From contig CAVUFH010000003.1 of the NCBI GenBank assembly GCA_963740835.1, positions 1,054,001 to 1,118,000 on the forward strand: a stretch of DNA of 64,000 nt. The letters are read 5' to 3'. Numbering within the stretch: the first letter of the stretch is position 1; each line of letters opens with the position of its first letter. The notes beneath the pieces are model-generated. The model ran no database searches. It saw only the letters and a program-made list of their open reading frames with translations, and was not told the DNA's origin. The translations under genes were made by a program, and so were the position numbers. Of this stretch, positions 1-7,887 are shown piece after piece. The stretch comes from CAVUFH01 sp963740835 (GTDB lineage: Bacteria > Actinomycetota > Acidimicrobiia > IMCC26256 > PALSA-610).

Positions 1-1876
1 CGAGCTGTTCCTTGTGGAGGATCGGCTCCTTGCCGACGCCGGTGATTTCCCACGCGGCGACGTACGCGAAGTGCTCGTCGTCGCGCAGCGCCTCGCCGTC
101 CTCGGTCTGGTACTCCTCACGGAAGTGGCCGCCGCAGGACTCGTTGCGGTGCAGCGCGTCGAGCACGAGGAGCTCACCGAACTCGAGGAAGTCGGCGACG
201 CGGCCGGCCTTCTCGAGCGACTGGTTGCGCGTCTCGTTCTCGCCGAGGACGCGCACGTCCTTCCAGAACTCCTCGCGGATCGCGGGGATCTCCGACAGCG
301 CCTTGGTGAGGCTCTGCTCGGTGCGCGACATGCCGCAGTTGTCCCAGAGCGTCTTGCCGAGCTGCCGGTGGATGTCGTCGACGGTGCGCTTGCCGTTGAT
401 CGCGAGCAGCTTGCGCACCTGCTCGTCGACCGCCTGTTCGGCTTCCCGGAACACCGGATCGTCGGTGGGTACGGGCGCGTGTCCGAGCAGTGGCGCGAGG
501 TACTGACCGATCGTGTACGGCAGTACGAAGTAACCGTCGGCGAGACCCTGCATCAGCGCGGATGCGCCCAACCGGTTGGCGCCGTGGTCGGAGAAGTTCG
601 CTTCACCGAGTACGAACAACCCCGGCAGGTTGCTCATCAGGTCGTAGTCGACCCACAGACCACCCATCGTGTAGTGGATCGCCGGATAGATGCGCATGGG
701 GACGACGTACGGGTCCTCGCCGGTGATGCGCTCGTAGATCTCGAAGAGGTTGCCGTACCGCTCCTCGATGACGGGCCGGCCCAAGCGCTGGATCGCTTCC
801 GAGAAGTCGAGGTAGACGCCGTTCTTCAGCGGACCGACGCCCCGACCTGCGTCGACCTCGCGCTTGATCGCACGCGACGCGACGTCGCGCGGCACGAGGT
901 TGCCGAAGGCGGGGTACCGGCGCTCGAGGAAGTAGTCGCGGTCGTCCACCGGGATCTGGTCGGGGGAGCGCGGGTCGGCCATCTGCGCGGGCACCCACAC
1001 GCGCCCGTCGTTACGCAACGATTCCGACATGAGCGTGAGCTTCGACTGGAAGTCGTCGCTGGCGGGGATGCACGTGGGGTGGATCTGGGTGAAGCAGGGG
1101 TTCGCCATGTAGGCGCCGCGTTTCGCCGCCCGCCACGCGGCGGTGACGTTCGAGTTCTTTGCGTTCGTGGAGAGGTAGAACGCGTTGCCGTAGCCACCGG
1201 TCGCGAGCACGACTGCGTGGCCGGTCAACGAGAAGACATCGCCGCTGTTCAGATCGCGGCACACGATGCCGGACGCGGCGCCATCCTTGATGACGAGATC
1301 GAGCATCTCCGTGCGCGGATACAGCGCGACGGTGCCCGCGTGCACCTGCCGCATCAGCGCCTGGTACGCACCGAGCAGTAGTTGCTGGCCGGTCTGGCCC
1401 CGTGCGTAGAACGTCCGCGACACCTGGGCGCCGCCGAAGGAACGGTTATCGAGGAGTCCGCCGTACTCACGGGCGAACGGCACGCCCTGCGCGACACACT
1501 GGTCGATGATGTCGACCGACACCTGCGCGAGGCGGTAGACGTTCGCCTCACGCGAGCGGTAGTCGCCGCCTTTGATGGTGTCGTAGAACAACCGGTAGAT
1601 GCTGTCGCCGTCGTTCTTGTAGTTCTTCGCCGCGTTGATGCCGCCTTGCGCGGCGATCGAGTGCGCGCGCCGAGGCGAGTCGTGGAACGTGACGACCTTG
1701 ACGTTGTAACCGGCCTCACCGAGCGTCGCCGCGGCCGATGCACCGGCAAGACCCGAGCCGACGATGATGATGTCGAACCGCCGGCGGTTGGCGGGGTTGA
1801 CGAGCTTCACCTCGAACTTGTGGTTGTCCCACTTCTCTTCGAGTGTGCCTTCGGGGATGTGCGAGTCAAACGTCAA
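1..1876 (-). CDS. sdhA: Succinate dehydrogenase flavoprotein subunit, partial (C-terminus beyond left edge)
   Basis: Catalytic FAD subunit of complex II, oxidising succinate to fumarate at the inner face of the membrane. About 625 codons are visible of a family near 640 residues. The FAD-binding motif DIIIVGSGLAGAS is at residues 35-47, and His72 in RAHSIAAQGG is where this family attaches its flavin covalently. HPTCIP and a GNLVPRDVASRAI stretch mark the long SdhA class that pairs with a single five-helix SdhC, as found here. I chose a TTG start at 1876, overlapping the sdhC stop by 11 bases, because the residues before the Rossmann fold match the family and no ATG or GTG fits. sdhB is expected just left of the window. 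Confidence 0.93.
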   Translation of the reverse strand, partial: MTFDSHIPEGTLEEKWDNHKFEVKLVNPANRRRFDIIIVGSGLAGASAAATLGEAGYNVKVVTFHDSPRRAHSIAAQGGINAAKNYKNDGDSIYRLFYDTIKGGDYRSREANVYRLAQVSVDIIDQCVAQGVPFAREYGGLLDNRSFGGAQVSRTFYARGQTGQQLLLGAYQALMRQVHAGTVALYPRTEMLDLVIKDGAASGIVCRDLNSGDVFSLTGHAVVLATGGYGNAFYLSTNAKNSNVTAAWRAAKRGAYMANPCFTQIHPTCIPASDDFQSKLTLMSESLRNDGRVWVPAQMADPRSPDQIPVDDRDYFLERRYPAFGNLVPRDVASRAIKREVDAGRGVGPLKNGVYLDFSEAIQRLGRPVIEERYGNLFEIYERITGEDPYVVPMRIYPAIHYTMGGLWVDYDLMSNLPGLFVLGEANFSDHGANRLGASALMQGLADGYFVLPYTIGQYLAPLLGHAPVPTDDPVFREAEQAVDEQVRKLLAINGKRTVDDIHRQLGKTLWDNCGMSRTEQSLTKALSEIPAIREEFWKDVRVLGENETRNQSLEKAGRVADFLEFGELLVLDALHRNESCGGHFREEYQTEDGEALRDDEHFAYVAAWEITGVGKEPILHKEQL

Positions 1877-2693
1877 GGCCGGACTCCTGTTTGCACTGAC
1901 CGGTCGGATCGGTGTGCGGACACGCGACGTTGACCCATCCGAGCTGCACTGCGACCGGGAAGGTCAGGTTGCCGACGAGGATGAGGCCCGCGAAGCCTTG
2001 CGCGAAGCGACGACGCGCCTTGTTGTACTTCGGGTTGTTGATGCCGAGGCTCTGGAAGAGCGACCAGGCTCCGTGGTACAGGTGGAACGCGAGCGCGATC
2101 ATGGCGAGGATGTAGACGATCGCGACGGGAACGCGTTGCAGGCTGTACACGAGGTTGTTGTACGGGTCGCCGCGCACGAACTCGGGGTTGGCGTTCCCCC
2201 ACGTGAGATCCATCAGGTGGAAGAGGATGAAGAGGCCGACGATGATGCCCGTCCACCGCATCGTGCGCGACGCGAAGTCGGCGGCGACGTAGTCACGCGG
2301 CGATTGGTACGTGTCCGGTCGCGCCTTGCGGTTCATGATCGTGAGCGACGCGGCCGCGTGGATGTGGAACACGAACGCGGCGATGAGCCCGACACGGACG
2401 GTCCACAGCAGCACCGTGCGCGGGAGCAGGTGGGCGGGGATGTTGCGCAGTGCTTCGCCGTAGAGGTTCAGCTCCTGCTTCGAGAGGAACAGCTTCAGGT
2501 TCCCGATCATGTGGCCCAGGACGAAGACCATGAGGATCACGCCTGTGACCCCCATCACCCACTTCTTGCCGACCGCCGAGCGGTAGAACCGGACGAGCGG
2601 CGGGCCGCCTTTCCTCTGGGGCCGGATCGGCGCGGCGCCGCGGGGCGGCGCCGTCGTGCCTTCCGTCGTTCGGCTCGCCATCGTTCGGGCCAT
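1866..2693 (-). CDS. sdhC: Succinate dehydrogenase cytochrome b subunit (b558 family)
   Basis: Membrane anchor of complex II, binding heme b and passing electrons to quinone. The 275 residues contain about five hydrophobic helices starting near residue 46. Candidate heme ligands sit in the family contexts LGHMIGN (His61), FHIHAAAS, LFHLMDLTWG and AFHLYHGAWS. The length and single-anchor design match the SdhC b558 family, not the SdhC+SdhD pair. A Shine-Dalgarno-like AGAGG lies 8 bases before the ATG at 2693. The stop overlaps the start of sdhA, so the two are one operon (sdhC-sdhA, presumably followed by sdhB). An Ala/Pro/Gly-rich N-terminal tail of about 30 residues is not part of the family core. 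Confidence 0.92.
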   Translation of the reverse strand: MARTMASRTTEGTTAPPRGAAPIRPQRKGGPPLVRFYRSAVGKKWVMGVTGVILMVFVLGHMIGNLKLFLSKQELNLYGEALRNIPAHLLPRTVLLWTVRVGLIAAFVFHIHAAASLTIMNRKARPDTYQSPRDYVAADFASRTMRWTGIIVGLFILFHLMDLTWGNANPEFVRGDPYNNLVYSLQRVPVAIVYILAMIALAFHLYHGAWSLFQSLGINNPKYNKARRRFAQGFAGLILVGNLTFPVAVQLGWVNVACPHTDPTGQCKQESGLDV

Positions 2694-2975
2694 CGTTCAC
2701 GCCTCTTTCACGGGGAGCCAGGCCGCTCGTGACTTCGTGAAACCGAATCTAGGCTCGGATCGCGGGTCGAGGCCGAATCGCCACCGACATCACGATGGCC
2801 CGACACGGATCACCGATCGTGGACATCGCTCTCGGCGATGGCCGTCCCGGCATGCCGATGGCGACCGACTCGCTGATGGTCTGGTTCTCTACATCACCTG
2901 TCGGCACTCGTCGACGCGTGCGCTCGGCAATGGTGGCCACCAGTCATCCGCCGCGTTCGCCGTGACGCAGCCGCG
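2694..2975. other. Intergenic region between GH2 gene end and sdhC start
   Basis: About 280 bases with no supported gene. Short reading frames exist on both strands but have no ribosome site or recognisable protein. The part next to sdhC holds its likely promoter and leader; the rest shows nothing I can interpret. Confidence 0.6.
2746..2751 (-). promoter_or_regulatory. Candidate -10 box of sdhC
   Basis: TAGATT on the minus strand, about 50 bases before the sdhC ATG. This would give a leader of about 45 bases carrying the AGAGG ribosome site. No convincing -35 was found. The call rests on sequence form only. Confidence 0.35.
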
Positions 2976-5057
2976 TCAGCCGGCGCGTAGCGCGAGCAAC
3001 GGGTAGCGGTTCACGACCCGACCGACGCGTTCGTGTTCGAGCACGACTTCGACGTCGACCGCGTCCGCGACTTCGATCCGCCCAACGAACACCAGGCCGT
3101 CGGCCGGGACATCGCCGATCCAACGCGTCGCGCGTCCGTCGGCCGAGGCCTCGACCTCGACCGCGAACAAGTCTTCACGGGTGTCGTTGACGACATGCAC
3201 GAGCCCCGCTCGCGGTTCGACCATCGCGAGCACCGGGCGGCACGCGTCACGCACCGCGAAGTACCCGCGTTTCGGTTCGCGTTCGTGATCGAGCACCGAC
3301 CAGCTCGCAAGCGGTTGTGGATCGGCGAGCGAGAACATCGCGAAGCCACCCGTCGGCGAGTACTTCAGGCGCCGCAGGTCTTCGATCTGTAGCTGCAGCA
3401 GCGCGGCCTGGTACGCCTGGGTCATCGCGCGCCACTCCTCGAACGACTTCGCGTCGGTCGGGGGCATGCGTCGATCGAAGATGTCGCGTTGCAGCGCGTG
3501 GTGACGGGTGAGGCGCTCCCAGTCGAGGTCGGGCCAGTGCTCGGGTTCCATCCAGTCGGCGTGATCGGGAACGGCCTGGGCGCCGAACTCGGACACGAAC
3601 CGACCGAGGCGCGGCCAGCGTCGGAGGCTCGCCGCGAGGCCGCGGAGATCGCCGTGGTACCAGCCGTAGTACAGGTGGCTGTCGGTGCCGGGCTCGGCCA
3701 GGCCGGGCAGCACCCCGCTGTGGCGGACGACGGGCCGCGTGTGGTCGCACCGGCCGATGGCGCGCGCCACTGATCGATCGAGCACCTGCTTGCTCCACGT
3801 CGGGAGGACCTTGGTCGCGGCGAGCTTCGCGAGGGCGCCGCGTGACCACGGCTCGCCGGGCTCGCGATCCGCGGCGAACGGCGCGTTGTGCGCGCACCAC
3901 AGCATGACGCTCGGGTGGTGGCCGAGCTGGTCGACCATGACCCGCGCCTGGCGAGCGGCCTGGCGGCGGACGCTGCGCGCGTAGCCCCATTGGAGCGGGA
4001 GATCCTGCCACACCAGGAGGCCGAGCTCGTCCGCGGCGTCGTACAGCTCTGGACGCGCGACGTGCGCGTGCACGCGAACGAGATCGAGGTTCGCGTCCTG
4101 CGCGAGCATGAGATCGCGCCGCACTTCGTCGGTCGACGCGTCGCCGAGCGCCATGCGCGTCGGTGCGAGGTTGGTGCCCTTGAGGAACATCCGCTCGCCG
4201 TTGACGGAGAACTTCCAATCGTCGTTGCGGATCTCGCGGAACGCGGTGCGCAGCGTGCGTGCGTCGCTGGTGCCGTCACGGATCTCGACCGCGATCCGCA
4301 CGGTGCACAGCGGTTGGTCTCCGAGCGCCTTCGGCCACCACCGCGGCGCGGCGTCGACGCTCAGCACCCACGACTGCCGGTTCTCGCCGGCCGCGAGCGT
4401 CACCGGTCGGTACGAGTCGAGCAGCATCTCACCGGTCGGATCGAGCACCTCCGCATGCAGGACGGCGTCCAGTGGTCCGTCGTCCGCGTCGAGCGTGACG
4501 TCGCAAGTGAGCCGGCCGCGTTCCGCGAGGGCGTCCGTACACAACACGCGCAACGTCGAGATGCGCACACGTCCGGTCTCGACGATGCGGATCGGACGCC
4601 ATGGCCCGCCGGGGTTGAACGCGGGATCAGCCGCGTCCCAGTGCCCGAACACGCCGGTGACCGTGCGCTTGGCGGTGCGATCGCGTTGCGGCGGACACCC
4701 GACCTCCAGCGCGAGTACGTGTTCGCTCGCGACGCGCAGCGCATCGGTGACCTCGAACGCGTGCGGGACGAAGTAGCCCTCGGTCGTGCCGAGATAGTCG
4801 CCGTCGAACCAGACGTCGCCGTAGTAGAAGATGCCGTCCAGCTCGACGAACGCGCGCCGGTCCGGGGCGGGCGCCGGCGCGGTGAGCGTGCGCCGGTACA
4901 GCACCGGGCCGTCGGCCGCCGCGAATTCGTCGACGGTGCGCCAGTGATGAGGGAGACGGACGGTCGTCCAGGTTCCGTCGTCGAACGCCGTGTCCGCGAA
5001 CTGCTTCGCCAGCTCTCCATCACCCGGATGCGCACTCCAGCGTCCCATGAGGTCCAC
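2976..5057 (-). CDS. Glycoside hydrolase family 2-like protein lacking the acid/base glutamate
   Basis: Resembles GH2 beta-mannosidase/beta-galactosidase-type enzymes: N-terminal sugar-binding jelly-roll (LPHHWRTVDEF, LYRRTL, FYYGDVWFDG), an immunoglobulin-like domain, then a TIM barrel from about residue 300 (NGERMFLKGTN). The nucleophile motif SEFGAQ is present (Glu490). At the usual acid/base site the family has HPSVxLW(C/N)xxNE; here it reads CAHNAPF with Ala392 after Asn391, so the proton-donor Glu is missing. The protein may be inactive, may bind sugar only, or may use another residue. The GTG at 5057 is preferred to the ATG at 5048 because TAACGT lies 7 bases upstream, the leaderless spacing seen across this window. 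It is cytoplasmic, with no signal peptide, and divergent from the MoxR gene. Confidence 0.78.
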   Translation of the reverse strand: MDLMGRWSAHPGDGELAKQFADTAFDDGTWTTVRLPHHWRTVDEFAAADGPVLYRRTLTAPAPAPDRRAFVELDGIFYYGDVWFDGDYLGTTEGYFVPHAFEVTDALRVASEHVLALEVGCPPQRDRTAKRTVTGVFGHWDAADPAFNPGGPWRPIRIVETGRVRISTLRVLCTDALAERGRLTCDVTLDADDGPLDAVLHAEVLDPTGEMLLDSYRPVTLAAGENRQSWVLSVDAAPRWWPKALGDQPLCTVRIAVEIRDGTSDARTLRTAFREIRNDDWKFSVNGERMFLKGTNLAPTRMALGDASTDEVRRDLMLAQDANLDLVRVHAHVARPELYDAADELGLLVWQDLPLQWGYARSVRRQAARQARVMVDQLGHHPSVMLWCAHNAPFAADREPGEPWSRGALAKLAATKVLPTWSKQVLDRSVARAIGRCDHTRPVVRHSGVLPGLAEPGTDSHLYYGWYHGDLRGLAASLRRWPRLGRFVSEFGAQAVPDHADWMEPEHWPDLDWERLTRHHALQRDIFDRRMPPTDAKSFEEWRAMTQAYQAALLQLQIEDLRRLKYSPTGGFAMFSLADPQPLASWSVLDHEREPKRGYFAVRDACRPVLAMVEPRAGLVHVVNDTREDLFAVEVEASADGRATRWIGDVPADGLVFVGRIEVADAVDVEVVLEHERVGRVVNRYPLLALRAG

Positions 5058-5064
5058 GGCGGGA

Positions 5065-5070
5065 ACGTTA
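5065..5070 (-). promoter_or_regulatory. -10 box, leaderless GH2 gene
   Basis: TAACGT on the minus strand with a 7-base gap to the GTG at 5057. It supports the GTG over the internal ATG. Confidence 0.5.
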
Positions 5071-5112
5071 TGTCGCAAGTGTGGGCGAGCGCGGCGCCGG
5101 AATCGAGGGACA

Positions 5113-5118
5113 TACACT
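5113..5118 (+). promoter_or_regulatory. -10 box, leaderless moxR-type gene
   Basis: TACACT followed by 7 bases and then the ATG at 5126. There is no Shine-Dalgarno sequence. It forms a compact divergent promoter region with the GH2 gene. Confidence 0.55.
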
Positions 5119-5125
5119 CGCCCGC

Positions 5126-6526
5126 ATGACGCGCCCCGCAACCCTCGGAGAACTACGCAGCAGCGGCTGGACGTCGCGCCAAGTCAAAGACGAGCTGCGC
5201 GCGAACACCGTGCGCAAGCTGATGGCGGGCGAACCGCTCGTCGAAGGTGTCGTGGGTTACGAGGACACCGTGCTGCCGCAGGTTGCCAACGCCCTGCTCG
5301 CCGGCCACGACATGATCTTGCTCGGCGAACGCGGTCAAGCGAAGACGCGCATCATGCGTTCGCTCGTCAACCTGCTCGACGAGTGGCTGCCGATCGTCGC
5401 CGGCAGCGAGATCAACGACGACCCGTACCACCCGATCTCGTCGCACGCGCGCGTCCTCATCGCCGAACGCGGCGACGAGACGCCGATCGAGTGGGTACAC
5501 CGTGAACGCCGCTTCGGCGAGAAGCTCGCGACCCCGGACACGTCGATCGCCGACCTCATCGGCGAGGTCGACCCCATCAAGGTCGCCGAAGGCCGCTACC
5601 TCTCGGACGAGCTCACGATCCACTACGGCCTCGTACCCCGCACGAACCGCGGCTTGTTCGCGATCAACGAGCTCCCGGACCTCGCGGAGCGGATCCAAGT
5701 CGGCCTCTTGAATGTCCTCGAAGAGCGCGACGTGCAGATCCGCGGCTACAAGATCCGCTTGCCGCTCGACGTCGTGCTCCTCGCGTCGGCCAACCCCGAG
5801 GACTATACGAACCGCGGTCGCATCATCACGCCGCTCAAGGACCGGTTCGGCGCGCAGATCCGCACGCACTACCCGCTCGAGACCGAGATCGAGATGGACA
5901 TCATCGACCAAGAGGCGCGCCCGCTCGAAGCCCAGGGGCTTTCGGTGACGGTCCCCGACTTCATGACCGAGATCGTTGCCGAAGTGAGCCAACTCGCGCG
6001 TCGTTCTCCCCACGTGAACCAGCGCTCGGGTGTGTCGGCGCGTCTGTCGATCGCGAACTACGAGACGTTGGTCGCGAACGCGACACGTCGCGCGCTCGCG
6101 AGTGGCGAGCGCGAGGTCGTGCCTCGCGTCTCGGATCTCGATGCGCTGACGTCATCGACGAGCGGCAAGATCGAGATCGAGACGCTGGAAGATGGGCGCG
6201 AAGGCCAGGTGCTCGACCGCATCATGAAGGCGGCGATCCTCGAGGTCTTCCGCTCGCGCGTGCGTCCGGAGCAACTCGGCCCGGTCGTCTCCTCCTTCGA
6301 GGACGGTTCGATCGTGCACACCGGCGAGGACATCCCCTCCGGCGAGTACCGCACCCTGATGGCGCAGCTCGACGGCGTCGGCCAGTTGCTCACGGAGCTG
6401 CAGGTCAGCGAGTCGCCCGCCGGCATCGCGTCGGGCATCGAGTTCGTGCTCGAAGGTCTGCACCTCACCAAGAGACTGAACAAAGACGCAGTCGGCACCC
6501 GCGCCACCTACCGCGCCCGCGGCTGA
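5126..6526 (+). CDS. MoxR/magnesium-chelatase-like AAA+ ATPase
   Basis: AAA+ ATPase of the MoxR / Mg-chelatase ChlI type; members work as chaperones or remodelling motors with a VWA-domain partner. The protein is 466 residues. The P-loop is GERGQAKT at residues 67-74, and the barrel-lid region contains NRGLFAINELPDL and LLASANPEDYTNRG, the Walker B/sensor region of this family. The last 150 residues form a family-specific helical lid. The most likely partner is the VWA protein at 7888-9885 on the same strand. The two would normally be adjacent, but a GH1 gene on the other strand separates them. The substrate is unknown, and no chlorophyll or cobalamin genes are nearby. The start follows a TACACT box directly, so it is probably leaderless. 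Confidence 0.88.
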   Translation: MTRPATLGELRSSGWTSRQVKDELRANTVRKLMAGEPLVEGVVGYEDTVLPQVANALLAGHDMILLGERGQAKTRIMRSLVNLLDEWLPIVAGSEINDDPYHPISSHARVLIAERGDETPIEWVHRERRFGEKLATPDTSIADLIGEVDPIKVAEGRYLSDELTIHYGLVPRTNRGLFAINELPDLAERIQVGLLNVLEERDVQIRGYKIRLPLDVVLLASANPEDYTNRGRIITPLKDRFGAQIRTHYPLETEIEMDIIDQEARPLEAQGLSVTVPDFMTEIVAEVSQLARRSPHVNQRSGVSARLSIANYETLVANATRRALASGEREVVPRVSDLDALTSSTSGKIEIETLEDGREGQVLDRIMKAAILEVFRSRVRPEQLGPVVSSFEDGSIVHTGEDIPSGEYRTLMAQLDGVGQLLTELQVSESPAGIASGIEFVLEGLHLTKRLNKDAVGTRATYRARG

Positions 6527-6532
6527 CCCCGA

Positions 6533-6583
6533 GGTTTTGGCGACAAATCACGACCGTCACGGTCGCCGATTGTCGCCGAAACC
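6533..6583. terminator. Nested inverted repeat between convergent genes (bidirectional terminator candidate)
   Basis: Outer arms GGTTTTGGCGACAA (6533-6546) and TTGTCGCCGAAACC (6570-6583) pair with one G-T mismatch. Inside them CGACCG/CGGTCG (6551-6565) forms a second stem with a 3-base loop. It fills the 66-base gap between the stops of the moxR-type and GH1 genes. There is no clear T tract, so the structure is secure but its terminator role is inferred from position. Confidence 0.65.
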
Positions 6584-6592
6584 GGTTGTTGC

Positions 6593-7795
6593 TCAGCGGG
6601 CGGTTGCGTAGCTCTTGAGGAGTTCGGCGCTGCCGCGTGGTTCGCGGTCGCGCGTGAACGCCCCGAACTGGACGTCGAACCCGCGGTTCCACTCGTAGTT
6701 GTCGACGCCGGTCCAGTGGAAGAAGCCCCGCACGTCGATGCCGTCGTCGATCGCGTCGGAGACGACCCCCAACGACTCGCTGAGGATGTCGCAGCGGAAT
6801 TCGTCGTCGTCGGTACCCACGCCGTGTTCGCAGATGAGCAGGGGCCGACCTGGGAGGTCGTCGTGCAGCTTGCGCAACACGATGCCGAGCCCTTCGCTCC
6901 ACGGCGCGTACCCCATCGATCCGACGGGCACGTTCGCGGGGTACGGCGTCTGCCGGCCCTCGTTGTCGATACCGATCGCGGAGTAGTACGAGAAGCCGAC
7001 GAGATCGCACGCTTCTTGCAGGTCTGGTATCTCGCGCGACATGCGTCCGGGGAGCTCGAGCACACCGTCGCGGTCGGCCCGCGTCCACACGTTCCAGATG
7101 AGCTCTTCCAGCGCGCGCACGACATTGGTCGTCTGCACCGTCTGGCCGACGGGGAAGACGGGCGACAGGTTGTGGATGGTTGCGACGGGTTGTCCACCAC
7201 CGCGCAGTTCGCGCCACGCGTCCCGCTGCGCGAGCAGCACGCCCCCGAGCGTGTCGAACACCTTGCCCCAGTCGAGCGACGCGGGTGCGCGTCCGCCGGT
7301 GCGGTAGATCGACGAGTACGCGGCCGGTTCGTTGATCGGCTTCCATCCGTACACGAGATCGCCGAACGTCTCCGCGCAGAACGCGACGTGCCGAGGCCAG
7401 AAGTAGGAACGGGCCCGCTCGTCGACGAAGCCCCCTTCGCCGACCTCGGTGAACCAACCGGGCAGCGTGAAGTGGTGCAGGCAGACCCACGGGTCGACAC
7501 CGGCGCCGTGCGCGGCCGTCAGCACCTCGCGGTAGTGCTCGATCGCCGCGTCGTCACGGCGGCCCTCCTCCGGTTCGATGCGCGCCCACTCGATCGACAG
7601 CCTGTGGTTGCGCAGCCGGTACTCCGCGTACATCTCGAAGTCCTCTGCGTACCGGGTGCCGAAGTCATTTCCGGTTCCTGTCGGCGGCACCCGTCCGGCC
7701 CGTTCGAGCGCGTACCAGTCCGAGGCAGGTGCAGCACCCTCCGCCTGTGTCGACGACGCGGCCGTACCCCACCAGAACTCGCGAGGGAAACCCAT
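6593..7795 (-). CDS. Glycoside hydrolase family 1 beta-glucosidase
   Basis: Hydrolyses beta-linked glucosides or galactosides by the retaining mechanism; intracellular, no signal peptide. The 400 residues cover the GH1 barrel: N-terminal FPREFWWGTAASSTQAEG, RLSIEWARIEPEEG, acid/base Glu156 in KPINEPAAY, and nucleophile Glu323 in LICEHGVG. The canonical (I/V)TENG is changed to ICEHG, which keeps the Glu. The C-terminal GFFHWTGVDNYEWNRGF is the family aglycone-site motif. At 400 residues it is shorter than typical GH1 (about 450), mostly in loops. A TACCTT box sits 7 bases before the ATG. It lies opposite to and between the MoxR and VWA genes, with no obvious functional link to them. Confidence 0.9.
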   Translation of the reverse strand: MGFPREFWWGTAASSTQAEGAAPASDWYALERAGRVPPTGTGNDFGTRYAEDFEMYAEYRLRNHRLSIEWARIEPEEGRRDDAAIEHYREVLTAAHGAGVDPWVCLHHFTLPGWFTEVGEGGFVDERARSYFWPRHVAFCAETFGDLVYGWKPINEPAAYSSIYRTGGRAPASLDWGKVFDTLGGVLLAQRDAWRELRGGGQPVATIHNLSPVFPVGQTVQTTNVVRALEELIWNVWTRADRDGVLELPGRMSREIPDLQEACDLVGFSYYSAIGIDNEGRQTPYPANVPVGSMGYAPWSEGLGIVLRKLHDDLPGRPLLICEHGVGTDDDEFRCDILSESLGVVSDAIDDGIDVRGFFHWTGVDNYEWNRGFDVQFGAFTRDREPRGSAELLKSYATAR

Positions 7796-7802
7796 GGGCT
7801 CA

Positions 7803-7808
7803 AAGGTA
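7803..7808 (-). promoter_or_regulatory. -10 box, leaderless GH1 gene
   Basis: TACCTT on the minus strand, 7 bases before the ATG at 7795. Confidence 0.5.
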
Positions 7809-7875
7809 CGGAGCGAAGCGGAATCCCGCTGCGATAGCCCCTCGGACGGGAGCGAGAGCGACCCGTGGATACGGG

Positions 7876-7881
7876 TACGGT
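7876..7881 (+). promoter_or_regulatory. -10 box, leaderless VWA gene
   Basis: TACGGT, 6 bases before the GTG at 7888. It decides this start over longer in-frame extensions that would overlap the GH1 promoter. Confidence 0.5.
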
Positions 7882-7887
7882 GAGTGT

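Noticed and set aside
2708..2744. TTTCACG/CGTGAAA inverted repeat before sdhC
   Set aside because: Seven-base arms around a long centre are expected by chance, and no regulator is suggested by context.
2749..2940. Reading frame of 63 codons on the minus strand upstream of sdhC
   Set aside because: No ribosome site, no recognisable protein, and it spans the likely sdhC promoter.
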